In this document: piece by piece, positions 11,601-18,564 of the stretch
Numbering within the stretch: position 1 is the stretch's first letter
How the letters are laid out: each line of letters starts with the position of its first letter
Assembly (NCBI RefSeq): GCF_036492635.1
Contig: NZ_AP025306.1
Coordinates: 124,001-188,000 of the forward strand
Origin: Aureibacter tunicatorum
Lineage (GTDB): Bacteria; Bacteroidota; Bacteroidia; Cytophagales; Cyclobacteriaceae
Direction: 5' to 3'
DNA: 64,000 nucleotides
The notes under the pieces: generated by a model
The model's database searches: none
Told to the model about the DNA's origin: nothing
The model's input: only the letters and a program-made list of their open reading frames with translations
Translations under genes and position numbers: made by a program

Positions 11601-12689
11601 TCAATCATTGGAACAATAGGTGAAGATGGTGATATCATCAAAGGGCAAGACGGCTACGATTTGTATACTGAAGGAATCGGATGGATGGGATCATTGACAG
11701 CGGGAGATGGTTTGGAGATTGAAGAAATGTACAAATTACAAATTCAAAAAGATGTTGAATTGAAATTAATAGGTACACCTGCATCAGTGAGAGAATATCC
11801 AATAAATGTTGTTACTGGATGGAATTATATCGGCTTTGTCCCTCAAATGAAAATGTCGGTAAGAGAAGCTTTGGCTACTTTGAACCCAACTGATGGAGAC
11901 TTGATCAAAGGGCATCATTCATTTGCGATGTATACAACGACTTTAGGCTGGATTGGTAATTTGAAAACTTTAGAGCCAAATGTTGGATATATGTTATTCT
12001 CAACCAAATCAGGGACGATTAACTATCCTCAGAACTCGACTTTAAGTTTGGCTAGACAACAAACTGAAGAAGATAGTCCAGTCGTAGTAAATGCGTCTCA
12101 ATATGCGGATAACATGTCAATGATCGCAAGCATTGAAAATGCCGAGGATTTTGATCTAACAGGAGAAGAAATTCTTGTAGCATATGTAGGTGAGGAAGCA
12201 AGAGGATCGTCGAATGCTGTGGAATTAAATGATGAAAATATCTACTTGCTACCAATATTAGGAAATGGAGAAGCTTCAGAACTTAAGTTCAAGTTGATTG
12301 ATCCATTGACTGGAGAAGAGTATGAGATTATTGAATCGGTGGATTATGCTACAGATCAGATTCTTGGTTCATTGGAAGCTAAGTATCCTTTGAATATAGC
12401 TTCGAGAATAACAGGTATTGGCGAGGTTCAAAAATCAGTTATAAGTCCAAATCCATTTGATGAAAGAATTATCATCAAAATGCCTACAGCTGTAAATTCT
12501 GAAATTGAAGTGCATCTATTCAGCACAGTTGGTCAGAGAGTGTTTGATGGAGCGTTGCAAACTAATGGTAGAGGAGAGGCAATTCTTAACCTTGATGCTT
12601 CGGCTGTTGGTCTTGTTCCAGAAGGAGCTTATGTGATTGTTGTAACACATGGAGAAGTTACTGAGGAACATTTATTGATTAAAAAGTAA
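2664..12689 (+). CDS. Giant T9SS-secreted multidomain LamG protein (3341 aa)
   Basis: Signal peptide to about residue 41 (...INSLAIAQ); M6 is an equally good start. Domains in order: LamG/ConA-like at about 42-235; fibronectin-like repeats about 295-680; LamG 2 about 712-930; carboxypeptidase-regulatory/Cna-B-like beta-sandwiches about 940-1340; a long unassigned middle with a 'DPPGSNSYA' motif near 1415; LamG 3 about 2222-2390; LamG 4 about 2430-2605; an Ig-like stretch; a domain at about 2838-2945 shared with the next gene; two 'GWNWISFN/GWNYIGF' repeats about 2960-3120; and a type-A T9SS sorting domain from about 3258 ('VISPNPFDERI' to 'EHLLIKK'). LamG domains usually bind glycans or proteins, so a surface adhesin or matrix protein is likely. 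No catalytic domain is recognised. The reading frame is intact over 10 kb. Confidence 0.88.
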   Translation: MAENYMKKLKAFWAFRWSSIWSKALLLFGFILYINSLAIAQNRNGAVDLASSGEGAWMRINDEDSSKPMGIESSAFTVEMWVKLQSNNSNDMCFFDFRTKDNRLAFVYKNNTSFRVETRGKVGNTHWSPSGISSSTVFLNNWVHVAFVYNGGSLVQIYINGSRKYSKNFTKDGNNITALYPKPNDHSGDGHCYIGATSPDGTKGKFYVSEVRVWKTNLSSSTISKYYDEEVNKSHPNWGSLVRYYHGTKENIVDNKPYIDDVMNKYDARVNHDTHTRVKDLYPPIKPPAFNNNTFDLNFTANDCQTSDIDVDWVSIHGNTYGYETGNDVKYSISRSKGNHGTEIDRGTSSNYRDTDVSPGDKIRYKLRTYWYVNGVKKYSDDAIYSDYGTIKEQYSAPTNLSATTEKCDKSIDISWSATDNPPKWTVQRSNNSSFSSGNHTATSNLGGTNRSFSHGNQALEQNRYYRVKASGTDGNGCTVSGAWSSGVRGYTSTQPKSPTNFTLSEDIANERINLSWSNPSSSLSDSWVLKKSKSDGSDEVTIDLPLGTRSYQDDDIETCESYRYSIASVNECAVEGVYSPIDKTGNVSIDLSNKITKVEASKGYHPNSVRLQWEVDGSLGDIDRFRIFRSDAEKINYQLIKVVDNDLIFDDETALGGKFYNYKVAGEVACENNTIYTNEPVDLGFMIPYGVANGHVEYEGGNAVEGVTINFEQENASSGKSLEFDGGTRSYVDPKKRIIDMGKADFTLEAWIKTTSKGVGLFANADNDNRWESGEKSFYLDGNGKPTYVGHGCNFIRSTISVNDGQWHHVALSYDYLGGPNPSYAIYVDGENVTAGNSNFTPNRNENPFMMLKIGRNNNNESKNHFDGNMDEIRVWDIARSEEEIKADFKRFLSGGEDNLLVYYRANEGVGTNVYDASNENTVFNKNDGVFVGDITFSDEIPETSKIGITGVTDEFGDYTIDYIPYSSGGEIFRVTPSLGQHAFEPSSRSVYVGDGAQTHNGLDFTDISSFLVQGKVTYKNSEVPVEGVQIMIDGVQAVGVDNKPVRSDENGNYAIDVPIGYHYLSVEKDGHVFSEGFFPPKNEFGDIELHEFTEDLTVNFTDSTKVTVAGRIIGGSREGDKEIGFGKSINNIGIADLTLKLQKEGYDLDVTDDALYGIVSLQTDARTGEYQLELIPEQWIVQKAGNNDYFLDPVDLPVVDLRHSVTELIALDSAEVEGAETVTFDVDTFYYHHKLNYVIQERPDLKVLAKNDKEFKGDSIIVFNNQETGLEDTLFITEPNPFPYPIFQMPKTYEANIYLLQVYRNPLHPDGPVVDEVPVEGAEITVTDNIGLVVEDNTGKTDADGKFTYEFKAGLPSLVRNGDESYTKTFEVDAKVGNIGVKWREDDPFRAYVLGAKPLEGTDFVSYGPEVVEMVLRDPPGSNSYAFIEKGSTYTKKETWQMNLDSNTGLDQTWNNGMYIGAGGGLAGPIIESEYQLDSEIGLEIQRGFDYEGKYSEQWTFTERIETSSDPEDVGSDADVYIGKAYNAFITKTKGLKLIPRQYCIDFGLEYMDIPGSDVVIGIIDGFAVDDGSTATYFAYSQKHIVEELLPELFVLRDELFKGDNYTSNLPYGHRYYGLNNDDNSLVQFKLDSIGQNSALDTANISYTFHGAEGETDSVDFVNEQITQWMNAIATNEAEKAEAEVVKNLSIDGSGGRISEEIEEVYESEYNWTSARRMKFKWNAAFGVKMNGKGYTMNNIFDVGLNFGRGEETKINHSVKFGYVIDERDEGDYYSIDIKHTKGISILNRNKFSDYIPSKGNFIEDQLIRAGIAGGVFAPKIIASKLAYKYTSKSNSFIATAGFVVDVAIFMYETGDVIYNAMNTYDKQGNIREDYDITGFRISSPIFSVRGGQSKCPYEGEEISSFYFDDNDEGVQLHTATLARENPKLDVEPTIRANVPEDQQAVFELKLQNESESDTDIWYDISIDESTNPDGAIILIDGLTAERSFLVPAWETISKTLTIQKGASGVMEYDSIGIILHSQCQFNPMDSQQDIADTIFVSAHFLPECSDVNLANFEENWIINYEDNNQATVKLDSYDLNHSTLEKIDFQYKPLSGDPITVKAYFLDQNSVAYQEFNGPKDVLDEASESFFWDITDLTDREYQVRARSFCADGSVTTTPWVKGTIDRSTPKPFGKPEPTDGILESSEDLAITFNESILTSLVRDNNITLRGILNGADVNHSTSLSLDGIGDYADIPSISLNNKSFTIEFWMQREVGENGVIFSKGSGEDKLEFAFDGNSVKATLGSDVFDIDPSSAYTATYPEHAWHHWAFVYNTESGQFLAYVDDKKVADETGLSFNSVNIESASIGKSATSTGMNIKAKVHEFRIWEEALTLNQVYSRMDATLSGNEIGLYGYWPFDEGLGTLAEDKSSGRNAIVSSGWSLEPGGVAFEFDGTSQYLTANGTNISIGDETDMTIEFWFKAETPSSDMTFLSTGWGENASDEVSNPLYSMAITANSQGNIVVNTNGNAWNAVTNDYFDDKWHHFALIVDRRANAKAYIDGQLQNQIDASEVGGLAGAEFWIGARGRRAEVNGGLSIEVDQYYAGMLDEVRVWNTLRTSEHMDLYRNVKLSGQEVGLQLYYPFETYNNVQGAIIMNESLTDQLDSDIYENGKSAIANSGETYSEFGPAIKDIRPVQDIPFDFVVSDNKIIITPIVDAYRIEGQILEVSVKDIQDLNGNRMQSPAVWTAYVQQNQVKWQESEVTVSIEVGEEHEFTVGIVNAGGIAYDYNLDNIPNWLYTSDASGVVSPNSVKEVTFKVVDGLNTGFYEQGINLSTVLGFDEKLNVSVRVSEDSPEWEVDPSNYQYTMNVFGQLIIGGVVSTDEGDKVGAFVDDVCRGVANVKFIPELDAYEVFLNIYSNEALNPEDIDLRIWDASKGNVHENVTPDLQFVPNKIIGTALNPIDIIASDDITNIVSLRKGWNWISFNLYNQYLSKVDSIIGTIGEDGDIIKGQDGYDLYTEGIGWMGSLTAGDGLEIEEMYKLQIQKDVELKLIGTPASVREYPINVVTGWNYIGFVPQMKMSVREALATLNPTDGDLIKGHHSFAMYTTTLGWIGNLKTLEPNVGYMLFSTKSGTINYPQNSTLSLARQQTEEDSPVVVNASQYADNMSMIASIENAEDFDLTGEEILVAYVGEEARGSSNAVELNDENIYLLPILGNGEASELKFKLIDPLTGEEYEIIESVDYATDQILGSLEAKYPLNIASRITGIGEVQKSVISPNPFDERIIIKMPTAVNSEIEVHLFSTVGQRVFDGALQTNGRGEAILNLDASAVGLVPEGAYVIVVTHGEVTEEHLLIKK

Positions 12690-12695
12690 TTCATT

Positions 12696-12723
12696 GCGAC
12701 AGCAACAATTACGTTGCTGTCGC
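12696..12723 (+). terminator. 11-bp hairpin between the two T9SS genes
   Basis: GCGACAGCAAC (12696-12706) pairs perfectly with 12713-12723 across a 6-nt loop. No T-run follows and the next start codon is 13 bases away. It may reduce read-through or protect the 3' end of the giant mRNA rather than end transcription fully. Confidence 0.6.
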
Positions 12724-12736
12724 TAAATATTAATCT

Positions 12737-13687
12737 ATGAGAAAATTATTTACGATCATTTGTCTGATGATACAATTTCAGGCTTTTTCTCAAATCCCGG
12801 ATTGGACGGTTAATCCAGCGGATTATTCTGAAGATATGGTGATGACAGGAGTCGTAAGTATCTTTGGCGAGGAGATTAGAGGCGAAGATCATATTTTGGG
12901 AGCATTTGTAGAAGATGAATGCAGAGGTGTCGCAAAGCCAATATATATTGAGAGTTTTGATCGCTACTACATGTTTTTGCAAGTAAGAAGCAATGAGGTG
13001 AAAGATGAGATTGTGACTTTTAAATTTTATGATGCTATTAAAGAGTTGCAATATAGTTTGGTAAATGTCGATACATTTTTGGTGGGTAAAGTTCAAGGAA
13101 ATTTTAATGATCCTTATATCTTCACTAATGTTGACTCCACCGATACTTTATCTGTATTCAGAACTTATGAATTTTTGGACGTTGATGAAGACTCAATTCA
13201 TATTGATACTGTCAATAGGGAAATTTTCATTAAAGTACCGGGTGATGCCGAAATGTCAAGCTTGATTGCAAACTTTACTTTTGATGACGACTCTTATAGT
13301 GCTTATATTGGTAATGAGCTTCAATTAACAGGAGTTACAGCCAATAATTTTAAAGACACAGTACAATATGTAGTGGTGAATAAATATGGTTTTGAAACGC
13401 TTTGGAAAGTAATGGTGAAACCGTTGGTTTTGTTGCAGTCAGTTGAAAAAGTATCGGAAATTAGCATATATCCGAACCCTGCAACTGATTACATAAGTAT
13501 TGATGGAGTTCAAAACTATAACCATTGCACAGCTATTATTTTTGATACTAGAGGTTCTGTGATTGAAAGCAAAAATCTTCGGGATAACATGCTAGATGTT
13601 GATGGATTGAAGGAAGGGGCTTACGTGTTAGTTATTTTGGATGGGACGAAGAAAGTTTTTGAGAGTAAATTCTTAATTAAACGATAA
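12737..13687 (+). CDS. T9SS-secreted protein sharing a domain with the giant LamG protein
   Basis: A 316-aa protein with a signal peptide (MRKLFTIICLMIQFQAFSQ). Residues about 20-130 ('DWTVNPADYSEDM', 'LGAFVEDECRGVA') match the domain at about residues 2838-2945 of the preceding giant protein ('EWEVDPSNYQYTM', 'VGAFVDDVCRGVA'). The C-terminal 75 residues ('ISIYPNPATDYISI' to 'ESKFLIKR') are a type-A T9SS sorting domain. It starts 47 bases after the giant gene on the same strand and probably shares its mRNA. Being secreted by the same route with a homologous domain, it may act with the giant protein at the surface; that is inference. Confidence 0.85.
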   Translation: MRKLFTIICLMIQFQAFSQIPDWTVNPADYSEDMVMTGVVSIFGEEIRGEDHILGAFVEDECRGVAKPIYIESFDRYYMFLQVRSNEVKDEIVTFKFYDAIKELQYSLVNVDTFLVGKVQGNFNDPYIFTNVDSTDTLSVFRTYEFLDVDEDSIHIDTVNREIFIKVPGDAEMSSLIANFTFDDDSYSAYIGNELQLTGVTANNFKDTVQYVVVNKYGFETLWKVMVKPLVLLQSVEKVSEISIYPNPATDYISIDGVQNYNHCTAIIFDTRGSVIESKNLRDNMLDVDGLKEGAYVLVILDGTKKVFESKFLIKR

Positions 13688-13735
13688 TCAAGATAAGTTT
13701 GGACAAATAACCGTTTACGCTAAATATACACAATA

Positions 13736-13767
13736 GGGAGTCTCATTTTGAGTACTCCCTTTTTTTA
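13736..13767 (+). terminator. Terminator closing the T9SS pair
   Basis: GGGAGT/ACTCCC with an inner CTC/GAG extension is followed by a run of seven T. Confidence 0.85.
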
Positions 13768-13886
13768 TATTGATTTTTTGGGTAATATTGTTAAATTATT
13801 TTTTTAATATTTTGAATTTAACTTGGTTGTTGATGTTTTTAATCTTTTTTGATTAATAAACATGGGATAGGTATTGTGGAAAAGGA

Positions 13887-16800
13887 ATGGTGAAAATTGA
13901 TTATATGAGATTGACAATATTGCTATTGGCTTTTGCTTTGTATAGTAATACAGGATGTCTGGCAAATGGTAAAATAACCACTACGCTGGATGAAATAAAA
14001 AAAACATATTCTAGTCATCCAGACTCGTCTATAGGAGTAATAAATGAGTTGTTACTTGGAAAAACTGTTAGCATAAATCATAAACGACGAGCGTTTTATT
14101 TGAAGGCGAAGTGTTTTGAGAAAAAATATCTTTTAGATTCAGCCGAATTTTATTTCAATTCGATTTTATCTATCGAACCGAAAGAAGAGATGAAGTATGA
14201 TGTTTTGTCTTTGTATAGGTTAGGTGTCATAAGCTCTATGTCTGGAGATTTAGAGAATGAATTAAAGTTTTTTAATAAAGCTTTAGCATTGCTGCCCCAA
14301 GTGCCTGATGAGATAAGGACTCACTTGTTAGTGTATAATGCTCTTGGCAATGGCTACACAAATTTGGACTTATACGACAGTGCTCTCTTTTATCTTAAAA
14401 AGGGAGAGGGGCTGGCAAGTCAACATCCAAACCAGTTGGAAATGCAGTGGAACCTTTCATATGCATCAGTAAATGCATTGAAATCAAGTTTGAGATATCA
14501 TGAGGCAGTTGACCTTTCATTGAAGAGCTTGGAAATAGCAAATAAAATGCAAGATACGGTCAGCATTGCTAAAAGTTATATCGCTATCGGTGTTTTGTTC
14601 TTGGATTTGAAGGAAATTGAAAAGTCTTTGAATAAGTTGGAATTTGCTCGTCAAATTTTAATTAACAAAGGCGAAGATTATTGGACTGCGATAGCAAATT
14701 ATAATTTAGCTATAGCTAGTTTGTTGAATGAGGATTATGATTCCGCATTGTCTTATGCTGAAGCTTGCTATCAGATTTCTATTTCTCAAGGTCATAAAAG
14801 GTACCAGAGCAATTTCGCCGCTTTGATTTCATCTATTTATTATAAGATGGAAAGCATAGATGATATGTTGCCATTCGCGCAGTTGGGTTATGAAATTGCA
14901 AGTGAAAATAGTTATGATGAATTTCGTTTTCGCAATGGGATCGAATTGATAAAGTATTATTGGGCAAAAGAAAAATATGAAACAGCATATGATCTAATTA
15001 GAGAAAATGAGCCAATTTTCGAAAAAAGAGACAATGATCTTTATAAACTTGAATATCTTGATTTGAAATCAAAAGTGCTTTATGAGCTTCGTTTATTTGA
15101 AGAAGCGTTCAATACTGTAGATTTAAAAAGTCAAGTCAAAGATCTCATATATGGCGCTGAAAATGATTTGAAAGGCAAGTATTTTGAAAACAAGCAAAAA
15201 CATGAGAATGAGAAAAAAGAAATCCTCGAGAAGCAAAAGCTTGAGGAATTAATCCTTCAGCAAGAAATAAAGCGTCAAAAATGGTTTATAGTTTTAGTCG
15301 TTTTGTTATTGGTTTTATTTGGGGCATTTGCTGTCATTTATTATAGATATTATAAACTCAAATCAAAGGATAATGCATTATTGATGAAAGTCAATGAGAA
15401 GATCAAAATGCAAAATGAGACATTAGAAGCTAACAATAAGCTTATTGCCCAGCAAGCTTTAGAGTTGCAGAAAATGGATGAGTATAAGTCGCGATTTTTT
15501 AGAAATATATCTCATGAGTTTAGAACGCCGCTTACATTGATACTTGGACCGATAAAAGAGGTGATACAAGAAAAGCGTTTTGATTTGGAATATTTTAAAT
15601 CGATTGAGTCAAATGCTGTTAAGCTTTTGAGTTTGATTAATCAGATTTTAGAATTGTCTCAGTTGCAGTCTTCTAAAAAGTCATTGGAATTAGCGACTTT
15701 AGATTTACCTAGATTTGTTAAGTTATTGATTGATCAATTTCACTCTTATGCAAATGAAAAGAAGACAGAGATAATCTTTGAATGCAATTTAAAGAATGAT
15801 GTTTTTGTATCAGAGGATATAGTTAATAAAGTATTGTCAAATTTGATTTCCAATGCATTGAAGCATACGCCTGAGGGTGGTTGTATATACATAGATGCAA
15901 AAGAATTTGATCAAAAGCTGATAATAACAGTTTCAGATACAGGAGCGGGTATACCAGAATCAGAGATAGATAATGTATTCAGGCCTTTTTATACAAGCGA
16001 TGATGATGCTATGGTAAGTTCTGGTATTGGATTGGCTTTAGTAAAAGAAATGGTTGAAGATCATCAAGGGAGTATTCAAGTTGGAAGCTTGGAAGATATG
16101 GGAGCTGTTTTTATTGTTGAGCTTCCAATGAAAAAGGAATTTTATGAAATTAATGAAATTGATTTTAATGAGGTAGATAGTCCTCAGTATGGCTCGGAAG
16201 ATATTGAATTAATAAATAAGTCTATTTCATCATCAACGGATGATTCAATTTTCAATTCAGAAGACAAGAAGAGAATTCTTGTCGTTGAAGATAATGATGA
16301 ATTACGAAAGTACATTGGAAAAATATTGTCTGGCCTCTACAATGTGGAATTCGCTGAAAATGGTGAAGAAGGCATAAAAAAAGCAGAAGATTTAGTCCCC
16401 GACTTAGTGATAACAGATCTAATGATGCCTGTTAAAAACGGTATGGATTTGCTGATGTCAGTAAAGAAGAACATATTGACTTCCCATATTCCCGTCATTT
16501 TATTGACAGCCAAATCAGATAAGCAAACAGAGATGGAAAGCCTGGAAAGCTATGCTGATGATTTTTTGACGAAGCCTTTTGATAAAGAAGTACTTTTATT
16601 GAAAGTGAGAAACCTATTAGAGTTAAGAGAGAGAATAAAAGCTAATTATGGTCAATCTGAAGCAACAGATGAAAATGACAAGGAGGTTCAGAGATCATTT
16701 AAAAATGAGCAAAGTGAGTTTTGCAGAAAAGCGATAGAAATTATCAGGATGAATATGGCGAATTCTGATTTTTCTGTGGAAAAGCTCGCTGCTGATTTGT

Positions 16801-17054
16801 CGATAAGTAGAAGCCAGTTGCATAGAAAGCTAAGTGCTGAAACGGGCTTGTCATCGAGTATATTTATACGAAATGTAAAGCTAGTTGAAGCAAGAGAGTT
16901 GCTAGAGCTTGGCGATAAGAATGTATCGGAAGTATCTTACCTTACAGGCTTTTCCACTCCTAATTACTTTAGCAAATGTTTTAAGGAATATTTTGGAACA
17001 AGCCCATCTTCATTTGTGAAAAAGTTTAACGTTGATCCTGAATCCAAGCCATGA
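13887..17054 (+). CDS. Hybrid two-component sensor-regulator with TPR sensor (HisKA-HATPase-REC-AraC)
   Basis: A 1055-aa one-protein phosphorelay. The N-terminal signal peptide is followed by TPR-like helical repeats (about 30-440, probably periplasmic), a charged coiled-coil, one membrane helix (about 468-490), HisKA with 'NISHEFRTPL' (H543), HATPase_c with N, G1 ('DTGAGIP') and G2 ('GIGLALV') boxes, a receiver domain with phospho-acceptor D844 ('ITDLMMP'), and a C-terminal AraC helix-turn-helix pair (about 945-1050). The layout matches Bacteroidota hybrid two-component systems, but TPRs replace the usual beta-propeller/Y_Y_Y sensor. Signal and targets are unknown; the adjacent T9SS genes or the pseudo-peptidase 48 bases downstream are candidates by position only. 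Confidence 0.92.
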   Translation: MVKIDYMRLTILLLAFALYSNTGCLANGKITTTLDEIKKTYSSHPDSSIGVINELLLGKTVSINHKRRAFYLKAKCFEKKYLLDSAEFYFNSILSIEPKEEMKYDVLSLYRLGVISSMSGDLENELKFFNKALALLPQVPDEIRTHLLVYNALGNGYTNLDLYDSALFYLKKGEGLASQHPNQLEMQWNLSYASVNALKSSLRYHEAVDLSLKSLEIANKMQDTVSIAKSYIAIGVLFLDLKEIEKSLNKLEFARQILINKGEDYWTAIANYNLAIASLLNEDYDSALSYAEACYQISISQGHKRYQSNFAALISSIYYKMESIDDMLPFAQLGYEIASENSYDEFRFRNGIELIKYYWAKEKYETAYDLIRENEPIFEKRDNDLYKLEYLDLKSKVLYELRLFEEAFNTVDLKSQVKDLIYGAENDLKGKYFENKQKHENEKKEILEKQKLEELILQQEIKRQKWFIVLVVLLLVLFGAFAVIYYRYYKLKSKDNALLMKVNEKIKMQNETLEANNKLIAQQALELQKMDEYKSRFFRNISHEFRTPLTLILGPIKEVIQEKRFDLEYFKSIESNAVKLLSLINQILELSQLQSSKKSLELATLDLPRFVKLLIDQFHSYANEKKTEIIFECNLKNDVFVSEDIVNKVLSNLISNALKHTPEGGCIYIDAKEFDQKLIITVSDTGAGIPESEIDNVFRPFYTSDDDAMVSSGIGLALVKEMVEDHQGSIQVGSLEDMGAVFIVELPMKKEFYEINEIDFNEVDSPQYGSEDIELINKSISSSTDDSIFNSEDKKRILVVEDNDELRKYIGKILSGLYNVEFAENGEEGIKKAEDLVPDLVITDLMMPVKNGMDLLMSVKKNILTSHIPVILLTAKSDKQTEMESLESYADDFLTKPFDKEVLLLKVRNLLELRERIKANYGQSEATDENDKEVQRSFKNEQSEFCRKAIEIIRMNMANSDFSVEKLAADLSISRSQLHRKLSAETGLSSSIFIRNVKLVEARELLELGDKNVSEVSYLTGFSTPNYFSKCFKEYFGTSPSSFVKKFNVDPESKP

Positions 17055-17102
17055 TAATAAACTTTTTGGACTAAAGTTAATTTCATATATGGAAAGGTAG
17101 CC

Positions 17103-18509
17103 ATGTATGATACTTTAAGCTTTAATAATTTATCAACGAAGAGAACTCAGACACGTCAATCTGGCAAAACACTATTGCCAGCTGATTCGTCAATATTTTC
17201 TAGTTTTGAGGCTCCGGTTCAATGCATGATGAATGATGTTTATTTTCGTCAAAATTCATGGGAGCCAAATAGCGAAGAAAGGGTGTATAGATATTATAAT
17301 TACCCTGAGTTGCTTGAAATTGAAAAGTTGCTGAGAAGGTTTTCGTATTTGGCTGATTTACATTCTGGAAATTTCAAGCCAGAAAGAGATGGCCAAACTA
17401 TAATGCCGAATTGGCCAAATGAAATGGATGAAATTTATAGGGTTTTGTTTTCTTTGGAAAAGCAATTATACGCAGTTCTACAAAGAGATTTAAAGGAGGT
17501 TCAAGTCAAAAGGTTCGCTCCGCAGGATCCTGATTCAATTTATCATAAGATTTGTTATCAATTATTGGATCAGGTTCAAGGGGAATTTAGAAAGTGTGTT
17601 GCGTATTCTATGGAAAGAAAATGGCCTATTTGGGTTCCAGATCATGAAAGCATTTCTCAAGAGCATAGGGTAATGCTTAATCAACTTTGGGTAGACCTTA
17701 CAGGAGGTCAAGGTCAATTTCGAATTAAGAAAAAAATGGATGGCTCTTACTTTAAGGGTGAAATAGACGGTTTCGAAGAAATGGTTCATGCGATGAATGC
17801 TAAGTTATTGCAAACTCAAGAAGGAAGAGAATTGCTCTTGAAATTGGTTCATAATCCTAAACATTCTGTGACTGTGAAACCTCATTCAGAAGAAAAAAGC
17901 AGAGAATTTGAGAAAGTTAGGTTTGGAGAGTCAGGATTGATGCAGTCTGATCAAAAAAGAGGATCAGGAAGTGATGCTGTGATTGTATTGCCACATTTTA
18001 TGGATGATTCTGAGTGTTTGGGAATGGATAATTCATGGAGGTTTAGTGTCAAAGGTATAAAGCCAGTTGATAAGAGAAGAAGCAGTGGAACTTCTGTAGC
18101 TGATTTGCCGGGTATGATTAAGAATTTTGTAAGGAAAGGTTCGAGTAGTTCTTCAGGAGATTCCTCAGATGATGAATTTGAATCCAAGTTTATTACAGAG
18201 TTTTCAGGAGGAGGTTATGTGTTATATCCAGCTTATTTACGATATGCTAGCAAACTGTTTCAAGCGCTTAATGCTATGAATGGAGAAAGTTATTTAAAAT
18301 TTGATTCAGATAAAGACCCTTCATTATTGCCTTGGGGGACAGAAGAAGAAAAGAAAACAACCCTGCAAAGTGAAAATTCTATAAGATATGCCATGGGATT
18401 AAAATCTAGGTATAATCAGAAAAAGTTTTTCAGGCCAGAAGTAGAACGCCAAATGAAGCCTATGACAGATGAATTTGAGTTTGGGAATGATAATCCTTTA
18501 TACAGCTAA
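17103..18509 (+). CDS. M91-like (NleD-type) pseudo-peptidase, paralogue of the 522 gene
   Basis: A 468-aa cytosolic-looking protein. It shares with the protein at 522 the N-terminal 'PVQCMM' motif, 'WPIWVPDHES' in the middle, and the C-terminal M91-like order: 'EGRELLLKL' (E240), a hydrophobic helix beginning 'PAYLRYASKLF' (P376), and 'SENSIRYAMGLKSRY' (about 423-437). The last strongly recalls the C-terminal motif of NleD/M91 effectors. The place of HExxH reads R380-Y-A-S-K384, so no zinc ligands remain. A Ser-rich linker (about 345-358) precedes the helix. It lies 48 bases after the hybrid kinase. Effector or immunity/scaffold function is conjecture. Confidence 0.55.
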   Translation: MYDTLSFNNLSTKRTQTRQSGKTLLPADSSIFSSFEAPVQCMMNDVYFRQNSWEPNSEERVYRYYNYPELLEIEKLLRRFSYLADLHSGNFKPERDGQTIMPNWPNEMDEIYRVLFSLEKQLYAVLQRDLKEVQVKRFAPQDPDSIYHKICYQLLDQVQGEFRKCVAYSMERKWPIWVPDHESISQEHRVMLNQLWVDLTGGQGQFRIKKKMDGSYFKGEIDGFEEMVHAMNAKLLQTQEGRELLLKLVHNPKHSVTVKPHSEEKSREFEKVRFGESGLMQSDQKRGSGSDAVIVLPHFMDDSECLGMDNSWRFSVKGIKPVDKRRSSGTSVADLPGMIKNFVRKGSSSSSGDSSDDEFESKFITEFSGGGYVLYPAYLRYASKLFQALNAMNGESYLKFDSDKDPSLLPWGTEEEKKTTLQSENSIRYAMGLKSRYNQKKFFRPEVERQMKPMTDEFEFGNDNPLYS

Positions 18510-18564
18510 AGTAAGTTTAATTCATTTTTCACGACAAAATTATGACCACTAAAAGTTTAGTAAA

